Source: a bacterium (GTDB lineage Bacteria; Patescibacteriota; Minisyncoccia; Minisyncoccales; DG-74-3). From it: a stretch of 5,287 nt of DNA. The stretch is taken from the NCBI GenBank assembly GCA_021161025.1, contig JAGHBK010000042.1, positions 1-5,287 of the forward strand, given 5' to 3'. This document shows positions 1-4,302 of this stretch, one piece after another (the stretch's first letter is position 1; the number at the start of each line of letters is the position of its first letter). The notes below the pieces were generated by a model. That model was not told the DNA's origin. It was given only the letters and a program-made list of their open reading frames with translations, and ran no database searches. Both the position numbers and the translations under genes were made by a program.

Positions 1-896
1 GAAGAGACCTACAAGGAGAATCTCAGCCCTTTGATATCTCTGATATTATCAAATGCGCTCAAAGAATCAAAGAACTCAAAGATGAGTATCGAGTTGAACT
101 AGGATTAAGAATTATCAGGGCAGGAATGGAATTTCATAGAAAGGGGCTAAAAAGAGATAATATAACTACCTCAGAGATTATTCAAAACTTCTTAGCAGAG
201 AAAAAGGTAACTCCTCAGAAATTCCAGCAATATATGGAAAAACTTAGAAATCCGAGGTTTCAGAGACTATTTGACTTAACAGAGATTTTTCAAGGAGAAA
301 AAGAAAAAGCTGGTGAAAAAGAGGCTTTAGAATTAGCGAAAGAAATTCTACACTTAGAATACACCGATGCCTATGAATTGTTCCAGAAAGCTCTGAAGGA
401 TTTCGCGAAAGCTTGGAAGAAAAAAATAAAAGGCTACTTACTTGTAGCCGATGTCAGTGATGAGCCAAAATTCAATGTGGCAGCGAGAGTAATGGGAGCA
501 GCAATAGTAATTCAGCGAAACAAAGATGGACACACTCAGCTTTTCTTCGACACAAATAAAGTTGATGATCGACTAACCAATGCATTAGTGTCAATGATTA
601 GACTAGAAGAATGCTTACTTCAAAAAAGAGAAATTCCCAATGATCTAAGAAGGTCTGGAAGAATCGAGGAGATACCAGAGTGGTACTATTACAAGGCTCC
701 TAGCGTTGGTAAGAAACAACCAGGAAGGTTTATCCTAAACGGTTCACTAACAACAACTGATGTTCCAGTAACTCACATCTCACTAGATACCCTACGTGAG
801 ATAGCAGAAAAAGCAATAATCTATCATCCAAAGTTTAATTGGTGGCGGTGGAAGGCAGAAAGAATTGCTTTCTATCTGAAAGCAAAATCTGCCTAA
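1..896 (+). CDS. Hypothetical protein, 5' end cut by window edge
   Basis: I do not recognise this gene with confidence. The first in-frame ATG is at 126, but the frame is open back to the left edge (first full codon at 3), and the 41 extra codons encode charged helical sequence of the same style (SDIIKCAQRIKELKDEYRVE), so the true start probably lies outside the window. The visible 297 residues comprise a long charged, probably helical first half and a mixed alpha/beta second half: KGYLLVADVSD, then a strand-rich GAAIVIQRNKDGHTQLFF, then DDRLTNALVSMIRLEE, then EWYYYKA and LNGSLTTTDVPVTHISL. It ends in an aromatic basic helix (WWRWKAERIAFYLKAK). The WYY...LNGS...P.T.I.L pattern faintly recalls C-terminal regions of DHH/MYG1-like hydrolase homologues in candidate-phyla genomes. 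This is a weak recollection, and any catalytic DHH motifs would lie upstream, unseen. There are no membrane segments. It is the only + strand gene, converges on rplL with a 16-bp gap, and looks somewhat less AT-rich than its neighbours. Confidence 0.8.
   Translation, partial: RDLQGESQPFDISDIIKCAQRIKELKDEYRVELGLRIIRAGMEFHRKGLKRDNITTSEIIQNFLAEKKVTPQKFQQYMEKLRNPRFQRLFDLTEIFQGEKEKAGEKEALELAKEILHLEYTDAYELFQKALKDFAKAWKKKIKGYLLVADVSDEPKFNVAARVMGAAIVIQRNKDGHTQLFFDTNKVDDRLTNALVSMIRLEECLLQKREIPNDLRRSGRIEEIPEWYYYKAPSVGKKQPGRFILNGSLTTTDVPVTHISLDTLREIAEKAIIYHPKFNWWRWKAERIAFYLKAKSA
853..894 (+). terminator. Nested hairpin at the 3' end of the + strand gene, possible terminator
   Basis: Two nested perfect stems overlap the last codons of the + strand gene. 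The outer stem is AGGCAGA (853-859) with TCTGCCT (888-894). The inner stem is TTGCTTTC (865-872) with GAAAGCAA (878-885) around a TATCT loop. A pyrimidine stretch ending in seven T's follows, but begins about 12 bases after the stem, which is farther than in a classic intrinsic terminator. On the - strand no T-run follows the hairpin, so it would not end rplL transcription by the standard mechanism. The structure is seen directly; the terminator function is inferred and uncertain. Confidence 0.4.
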
Positions 897-912
897 AACC
901 TCCCCTCTTTTT

Positions 913-1593
913 TTATTTCAACTCAACTTTTGCTCCAGCTGTTTCGAATTTTTTCTTAATCTCTTCTGCCTCTTCTTTCTTCACATTCTCTTTAATTACT
1001 TGAGGACCCGAAGCAGAAACAGCATCAACTAAATCCTTAGACTCTTTAAGTCCTTTTTGGGTAATATCTCTCACGGCTTTTATTACTTCAATCTTTCTAT
1101 CACCTACTTCAGTGAGAACTATATTAAAAGTGGACTTTCCTTCAGCTGGAGCTGCACCCGGAGCTCCACTTGGTACACCAGGAGCTGTAGGAGCTGCCAT
1201 CACTGGAGCTTGAGTTGTTACCCCAAACTTTTTCTCTAAAATCTTTACTAATTCAGCCAAATCTAAAACGCTCATTTTTTCTATCTCTTCAACTATCTTT
1301 TTAAATTTCTCTGGTACCTCTACAGATTTTTCTTCTTTAGGTGCTTCATTTGCCTCCTCTTTCTTTTCTTCTTTTGCTTCCTCTTTAATTTCCTCTTTTT
1401 TCTCTTCTTCTGGCTTTTCTTCTTTTTCCTGTTCTTTTTGTTCTTCTTTTGGTTCCTCTTTACTCACTTCTTCTTTTTTCTCTTCTGGTTTTTTCTCTTC
1501 TGGAGCTACCTCCTCTTTTTTCTCTTCTTCTTTCTCTTTTTCTTCAGAGACCTCCTCTTTAATTTCTTCTTCTTTTTTTACTTCTTCTTCCAT
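913..1593 (-). CDS. rplL: Ribosomal stalk protein bL12 (L7/L12) with long Glu/Lys-rich N-terminal extension
   Basis: bL12 forms the flexible stalk of the 50S subunit. Dimers attach to the L10 C-terminal helix and recruit and stimulate translation GTPases. The order of parts is clear. Residues 1-92 are an extension made almost wholly of Glu and Lys. Residues 93-125 are the dimerisation domain ([19 protein letters not shown], as in other L12s). Residues 126-152 are an Ala/Pro/Gly hinge. Residues 153-226 are the C-terminal domain, with [29 protein letters not shown] and the final AGAKVELK. At 226 residues it is nearly 100 longer than the usual ~120-130. Before the dimerisation domain the only ATG is the one used here; a GTG at codon 43 (1467) is an alternative that would still leave a ~50-residue extension. 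No Shine-Dalgarno sequence precedes the ATG. It lies 95 bp downstream of rplJ and is probably cotranscribed with it. No rpoB follows, which is unusual. Confidence 0.96.
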   Translation of the reverse strand: MEEEVKKEEEIKEEVSEEKEKEEEKKEEVAPEEKKPEEKKEEVSKEEPKEEQKEQEKEEKPEEEKKEEIKEEAKEEKKEEANEAPKEEKSVEVPEKFKKIVEEIEKMSVLDLAELVKILEKKFGVTTQAPVMAAPTAPGVPSGAPGAAPAEGKSTFNIVLTEVGDRKIEVIKAVRDITQKGLKESKDLVDAVSASGPQVIKENVKKEEAEEIKKKFETAGAKVELK

Positions 1594-1601
1594 ATATTTA
1601 A

Positions 1602-1629
1602 TATTTGGATTTTGTTATTTGGATTTACG
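1602..1629. repeat. Two tandem 14-bp units (period 7/14) upstream of rplL
   Basis: TATTTGGATTT occurs at 1602-1612 and again at 1616-1626, exactly 14 bp apart. The two 14-bp units differ only in their last three bases. The pair lies in the untranslated stretch between rplJ and rplL, next to the palindrome at 1629-1648. The 14-bp spacing matches the tandem repeat at 3180-3207 and is twice the heptamer period at 4667-4701. Function unknown. Confidence 0.6.
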
Positions 1630-1648
1630 TTTTGGCTCTAGCCAAAAC
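1629..1648. repeat. 8-bp perfect palindrome with TCTA loop between rplJ and rplL
   Basis: GTTTTGGC (1629-1636) and GCCAAAAC (1641-1648) are perfect reverse complements around a 4-base loop. In the rplJ-rplL transcript this would form a hairpin about 36 bases upstream of the rplL start. No T-run follows on either strand, so it does not look like an intrinsic terminator. It could affect mRNA stability or processing between the two stalk genes, which are needed in unequal amounts; that role is inferred. Confidence 0.55.
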
Positions 1649-1674
1649 ATATAATAGACCTTTAACGTTTCCTT

Positions 1675-1745
1675 GCTCCGTTAGAAATTTATATTTTATT
1701 TACCCCAAGGGATTTAATTATATACAGACAGATTTCTAACGGGGC
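1675..1745. repeat. 14-bp inverted repeat bracketing the 3' end of rplJ
   Basis: GCTCCGTTAGAAAT (1675-1688) pairs with ATTTCTAACGGGGC (1732-1745) at 13 of 14 positions, with a 43-base interval. One arm begins directly after the rplJ stop codon; the other lies within the codons for residues APLEI near the L10 C terminus. In rplJ mRNA this would fold into a stem enclosing the last 13-14 codons and the stop. It may be a processing or stability element between rplJ and rplL, or a dispersed palindromic repeat that landed at the gene's end. The pairing is seen directly; both roles are inferred. Confidence 0.7.
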
Positions 1746-2222
1746 TTGTAAAACATTAACAAAATTTGAGATAGGGGCTGAAATACTGCCTACTAATCTT
1801 CCGTAAAGTTCTTCTTTTGTAGGTAATTGTCCCAATTCAATTATTTTCTCAGATGGCAAAAACTCTCCCTTCTTGCTTTCTATAAAGCCACCTAAAATTT
1901 TCAAATTTTTATGTTCTTGGGAAAGTCGAAAAAGTGTTTGAGCAGGACTTAACTCATCTCCAAAACCAAAAACTACAGCTATTTGACCCTCTAATTCTTC
2001 CGGATTAAACTTAATATTTTTTTCCTGAAAAGCTAATCTCATTAAAGTTTTTTTGGCAACCAGAAATTGAGAGTTTGCAACTTTGAGCTTTTGTCTTACA
2101 TCAGATAAATCTTTCACCTTCAATCCTCTAAAATCCACAAAAACCATAGCTTTCTGTTGGGAAAGTTTTTCCTTCAAATCCTCAAGAATTTTTTCTTTTT
2201 GCTTTCTTGTTTTAGCCACCAT
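1689..2222 (-). CDS. rplJ: Ribosomal protein uL10
   Basis: uL10 anchors the L12 stalk dimers to 23S rRNA and, with L11, forms the base of the GTPase-associated centre. The 177-residue length is normal for the family (about 165-180). The N-terminal rRNA-binding domain shows the family pattern: a basic start (MVAKTRKQKEKI), then MVFVDFRGLKVKDLSDVR and FLVAKKTLMRLA. A middle section contains GQIAVVFGFGD and GGFIESKKGEF. Next come LPTKEELYGRLVGSISAPI, typical of L10, and a C-terminal helix (NFVNVLQAPLEICLYIIKSL) expected to carry the L12 dimers. The ATG at 2222 gives the standard N terminus. No Shine-Dalgarno is present; the eight bases before the ATG are the A/T tail of the leader terminator hairpin. 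It is preceded by its own promoter and L10 leader and followed by rplL. The usual upstream genes rplK and rplA are absent here. Confidence 0.97.
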   Translation of the reverse strand: MVAKTRKQKEKILEDLKEKLSQQKAMVFVDFRGLKVKDLSDVRQKLKVANSQFLVAKKTLMRLAFQEKNIKFNPEELEGQIAVVFGFGDELSPAQTLFRLSQEHKNLKILGGFIESKKGEFLPSEKIIELGQLPTKEELYGRLVGSISAPISNFVNVLQAPLEICLYIIKSLGVNKI

Positions 2223-2252
2223 AAATTAAAAATGTCTGTTGCCACAGACATT
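2223..2252 (-). terminator. Leader terminator (attenuator) hairpin just before rplJ
   Basis: On the - strand AATGTCTGT (2252-2244) and ACAGACATT (2239-2231) form a perfect 9-bp stem with a GGCA tetraloop. An A/T-rich tail TTTAATTT leads straight into the rplJ ATG. The shape fits an intrinsic terminator of moderate strength. The 5' arm and loop are also part of the 12-bp antiterminator pairing with 2327-2338, so both cannot form together. This is the expression platform of the L10 leader. Confidence 0.78.
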
Positions 2253-2340
2253 CTAATATCAAAAGACAAACTTCCTTGAGTATTACCTCGATAGGTCTTA
2301 TAAAACCTTATAAGGTTTAAGCCTATTGTCTGTGGCAATA
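2223..2340 (-). promoter_or_regulatory. L10 leader RNA (autoregulatory attenuator upstream of rplJ)
   Basis: Between the predicted transcription start (about 2340) and rplJ the - strand RNA has the hallmarks of the bacterial L10 leader. The segment AGACAATAGG (2331-2322) and the segment CCTATCGAGG (2295-2286) match, from memory, the conserved AGACAGUAGG...CCUGCCGAGG core. AGACAA pairs with TTGTCT (2269-2264) as the closing stem, ATAGG pairs with CCTAT, and a perfect 16-bp palindrome (2303-2318) makes the inner hairpin. GAG...CTC around GTAATA (2289-2278) can form a side hairpin. TTGCCACAGACA (2338-2327) is perfectly complementary to TGTCTGTGGCAA (2250-2239), an antiterminator that would break both the closing stem and the terminator. 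By analogy with Bacillus subtilis rplJL, L10 with L12 would stabilise the closing stem and promote termination. The sequence logic is directly visible; ligand and direction of control are inferred from the known family. Confidence 0.85.
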
Positions 2341-2346
2341 TATTCA

Positions 2347-2375
2347 AGTTTAAAAAATTCTTACTCTGCTGTCAA
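2347..2375 (-). promoter_or_regulatory. Sigma-70-type promoter for rplJ-rplL
   Basis: On the - strand a perfect -35 box TTGACA (2375-2370) is followed by exactly 17 bp and a -10 box TAAACT (2352-2347; 4 of 6 to TATAAT). Transcription would start near 2341-2340, immediately before the first arm of the L10 leader, which supports the assignment. The first T of the -35 box is also the outermost base of the 77-bp palindromic element at 2375-2451. Confidence 0.82.
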
Positions 2376-2451
2376 CCCCCACACCAAATAAGGACTAACT
2401 TCGTCAATTTAGGCGCCTTCTGGCGCCTTGTCCTCGTTATGGTGTGGGGGT
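2375..2451. repeat. 77-bp palindromic element with 12-bp terminal inverted repeats (CCCCCACACCA family, long copy)
   Basis: ACCCCCACACCA (2375-2386) and TGGTGTGGGGGT (2440-2451) are perfect inverted repeats. Nested inside are AGGAC/GTCCT (2391-2395 with 2430-2434) and a GC-rich hairpin AGGCGCC-TTCT-GGCGCCT (2411-2428). The layout is that of a small cruciform or MITE-like element. It supplies the last four residues (TPTP) and the stop codon of the PfpI-family gene and ends at the -35 box of the rplJ promoter. A shorter relative with the same ends lies in pcm at 4464-4492. No T-run follows the hairpins, so it is not a textbook terminator, although a strong stem here could still separate the two transcription units. 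Mobility is inferred from the second copy. Confidence 0.72.
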
Positions 2452-3114
2452 CAAGACTTCAACCAACTTTTCGCCAAACTCTTTAGCTGCAGCAGGACCA
2501 TTTGCAGTAACAATTTTTCCATCTACCTCGACACTTTCACCTGTATAGTTTGCTCCATTTTCTTCTAAGATATTAATTGGAGATTTATACATTGGAGAAC
2601 TCCAAACAGTAGCTTCTTTCCCTTCTAAAACCCCAGCTTTTGCTAAAATCACAGGAGAAATACAAATTGCTCCTAAAACTTTATTTTGAGATACAGTATC
2701 TTTTATTACTTTATAGGAAACATCATTATCTAAATTTTCCAAACAACCTGGTCCCCCAACAAAAACTACGGCATCAAATTCTTCAGGATTTATATTAGAA
2801 ACTAAAAGGTCAACCTCTGCCTCTCCTCCTCCTGCTCCAATTGCCTTTCCCTTTTGATTTGAAGCAGTTTTAACTTCAGCTCCAGCTGCAAGTAAAATTT
2901 CTTTAGGAATAAAATATTCCTCATCTCTAAAATCTCTAAAAGCGACAATCATTACCACTTTTTTATTTCCCAATGTTTTTTCTGGCATAATAATTTTTTC
3001 TTTTTGAGGTATTGTTTTTTCCTTTTTTAGATTTTGATAAATTAAAACCCCACCAACTATTAATATAACAATTATTCCAATAAAAATCAAATTCTTTGCA
3101 CTTGATAAAGACAT
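2437..3114 (-). CDS. DJ-1/PfpI (class I glutamine amidotransferase-like) family protein with N-terminal membrane anchor
   Basis: The DJ-1/PfpI superfamily includes cysteine-dependent proteases, chaperones and glyoxalase/deglycase-type enzymes; the exact reaction here cannot be told. Starting at the ATG at 3114 (225 residues), residues ~7-27 form one hydrophobic segment (NLIFIGIIVILIVGGVLIYQ) without a lipobox, followed by a Lys/Glu linker. The PfpI domain covers ~52-222: KKVVMIVAFRDFRDEEYFIP with the conserved acidic residues, FDAVVFVGGPG, the nucleophile elbow GAICISPVILAKAGVLEGK with Cys151, and VDGKIVTANGP. After the Cys the common His is replaced by Ile-Ser, so a Cys-His pair adjacent at the elbow is missing. 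The Lys-rich linker after the membrane segment leaves topology uncertain. A GTG nine bases upstream (3123) is an alternative start. No Shine-Dalgarno is visible. The C-terminal TPTP and stop codon fall inside the palindromic element at 2375-2451, suggesting its end was reshaped by that element. Confidence 0.88.
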   Translation of the reverse strand: MSLSSAKNLIFIGIIVILIVGGVLIYQNLKKEKTIPQKEKIIMPEKTLGNKKVVMIVAFRDFRDEEYFIPKEILLAAGAEVKTASNQKGKAIGAGGGEAEVDLLVSNINPEEFDAVVFVGGPGCLENLDNDVSYKVIKDTVSQNKVLGAICISPVILAKAGVLEGKEATVWSSPMYKSPINILEENGANYTGESVEVDGKIVTANGPAAAKEFGEKLVEVLTPTP

Positions 3115-3179
3115 TGGTAACACTTTGTGATGTTGAAATCTGTTAAATTATCCTTGAATTCCTTTGGGTAGTTGCTTTT

Positions 3180-3207
3180 TACTGTTTAACATCTACTGTT
3201 TAACATC
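3180..3207. repeat. Two perfect tandem 14-bp repeats in the mltG-PfpI gap
   Basis: TACTGTTTAACATC is present twice back to back (3180-3193 and 3194-3207). GTTAAACAT at 3212-3220 is complementary to most of the unit, so TGTTTAAC (3197-3204) and GTTAAACA (3212-3219) can form a hairpin. The repeat lies in the 158-base untranslated gap between mltG and the PfpI gene, which otherwise holds only the hairpin at 3247-3265 and no convincing promoter. The 14-bp unit matches the period upstream of rplL. Confidence 0.75.
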
Positions 3208-3246
3208 GTAAGTTAAACATAATAAAACCCATTTTCATAAACTCTG

Positions 3247-3265
3247 GGGGAGAACGGGTCTCCCC
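3247..3265. repeat. GC-rich hairpin just downstream of mltG
   Basis: GGGGAGA (3247-3253) and TCTCCCC (3259-3265) form a perfect 7-bp stem eight bases past the mltG stop codon. In the + orientation it is followed by a T-run (3269-3274), but no + strand gene precedes it. In the mltG orientation the A-run comes before the stem and no T-run follows, so it would end mltG transcription only by a weak or non-standard route. It resembles dispersed GTAGGGG-type palindromes seen near gene ends in various bacteria. Probably an mRNA 3'-end stem or a dispersed repeat; uncertain. Confidence 0.5.
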
Positions 3266-3272
3266 TACTTTT

Positions 3273-4301
3273 TTATTTAAGGTATTTTGCCTTTGCTATA
3301 TTATGTTCTTTTAATGTCTTGCTAAAAATTGTCTTTCCTTCGGGAGTGGATAGATAATACCAATACTCACTATTTTTAGGATGCAATGCAGCCAAAATAC
3401 TTTCCAATCCAGGATTACAGATTGGCCCTAAAGGTAAACCTAAATATTTATAGGTATTATATGGAGAATCTATCTGGGTTTCTTCCTTTGATATTTTGGT
3501 AGTTCGCTTTCCGGTAATATAAGTTATCGTGGCATCAACCTGAAGGGGAATTTTATTTTCTAACCTTTTCCATAAAATTCCAGAAACTATTTCTTTATCT
3601 TCTTTTGTTTTTACTTCTTTTTCTAAAAGAGAAGCCATAGTTACTATCTCAAAAATACTCTTTTTTTGATTTTTTATCTCTTCTCTTAAGGTGGGAGTTA
3701 ATTTTTTATCAAAATTATCTAACATCTTTCTAACAATTTCTTCTAAAGTAATATCTTTTGAAATCTCATAGGTATCAGGAAAGAGATATCCTTCTAAAGA
3801 AACATTTTTAGGTTTATCTCTTAAAAAATCGTATTCTGAGCTGAAATCTTTAATTTTAGGCAAATCGGTAGTTTTAGAATAGTCGATTGCTGGAAATCCA
3901 ACCAATTCCCAAAATTTCGCAGCTTGAAACATTCCTTTTCTTTCAAAATAAAACGCAATGTCTCTTAAATTCCAACCTTCAGGTATGACAATTTTTTCTT
4001 TTATTACCTCACCCTTCACAAATTTTTCGGCAATTTCAGAAAGAGACATTGTACGAGAAAGCAAATAACTACCTGCTTTTAATTTCCCAGAGATACCCTT
4101 CATAAAAACATAACTTCTAAAAATTGGTGCCCAAAAAATTAAACCTTCTTTTTCCAAATTCATAGCAATTTCTTTCGAGCTTTCACCTCTTTTTACAATA
4201 AAGACAATCTCTTCTTGAGAAAAAGGAGCTACCGGTACATAAAAGGTTCCCATCAAAAAACCAACTAATAAAATAATAGAGATTAAAATTTTTTTTATCA
4301 T
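3273..4301 (-). CDS. mltG: Endolytic murein transglycosylase MltG (YceG-like)
   Basis: MltG is a membrane-anchored lytic transglycosylase that cuts nascent peptidoglycan strands and is thought to end glycan elongation. The chosen ATG at 4301 gives 342 residues, begins MIKKILISIILLVGFLMG and falls one base after the pcm stop. A farther ATG at 4355 would overlap pcm by 53 bp and place a polar leader before the anchor. Residues ~3-24 are the N-terminal membrane anchor. A LysM-like segment (FIVKRGESSKEIAMNLEKEG) covers ~34-53. The YceG catalytic domain follows, with IVIPEGWNLRDIA, LEGYLFPDTYEI (169-180), ASLLEKEV with the likely catalytic Glu227 (corresponding to the Glu in E. coli MltG's ASIVEKE motif), LQVDATITY, SPYNTY and GLPLGPICNPG, ending in the usual ALHP and YWYYLSTPEGKTIFSKT region. 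Every expected motif is present and length is normal (~340). It is probably the last gene of the permease-pcm-mltG cluster. Confidence 0.95.
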   Translation of the reverse strand: MIKKILISIILLVGFLMGTFYVPVAPFSQEEIVFIVKRGESSKEIAMNLEKEGLIFWAPIFRSYVFMKGISGKLKAGSYLLSRTMSLSEIAEKFVKGEVIKEKIVIPEGWNLRDIAFYFERKGMFQAAKFWELVGFPAIDYSKTTDLPKIKDFSSEYDFLRDKPKNVSLEGYLFPDTYEISKDITLEEIVRKMLDNFDKKLTPTLREEIKNQKKSIFEIVTMASLLEKEVKTKEDKEIVSGILWKRLENKIPLQVDATITYITGKRTTKISKEETQIDSPYNTYKYLGLPLGPICNPGLESILAALHPKNSEYWYYLSTPEGKTIFSKTLKEHNIAKAKYLK

Positions 4302-4302
4302 T

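Noticed and set aside
126..896. ATG at 126 as the true start of the + strand gene
   Set aside because: The same frame is open to the left edge and the preceding 41 codons encode similar charged helical sequence. There is an AGG six bases before the ATG, so this start is not impossible, but a gene running in from outside fits better.
1057..1239. Small + strand open frame
   Set aside because: It lies antisense within the conserved C-terminal half of rplL and its Ser/Tyr/Cys-rich product has no sign of being real.
1438..1641. Phe-rich + strand open frame that looks like membrane protein
   Set aside because: It is the antisense reading of the Glu/Lys codons of the L12 extension; GAA/AAG repeats read backwards give Phe/Leu/Ser.
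1651..1656. TATTAT (- strand) as a -10 box of a separate rplL promoter
   Set aside because: No recognisable -35 box lies 16-18 bp upstream, and such A/T hexamers are expected by chance here.
2411..2428. GC-rich hairpin after the PfpI gene as a classic intrinsic terminator
   Set aside because: The stem is strong but no T-run follows on either strand. It is better explained as the core of the 77-bp palindromic element.
3247..3275. Hairpin plus T-run as a + strand terminator
   Set aside because: The shape is right in the + direction, but no + strand gene lies upstream within 2.3 kb, and the T-run is partly the mltG stop region read backwards.
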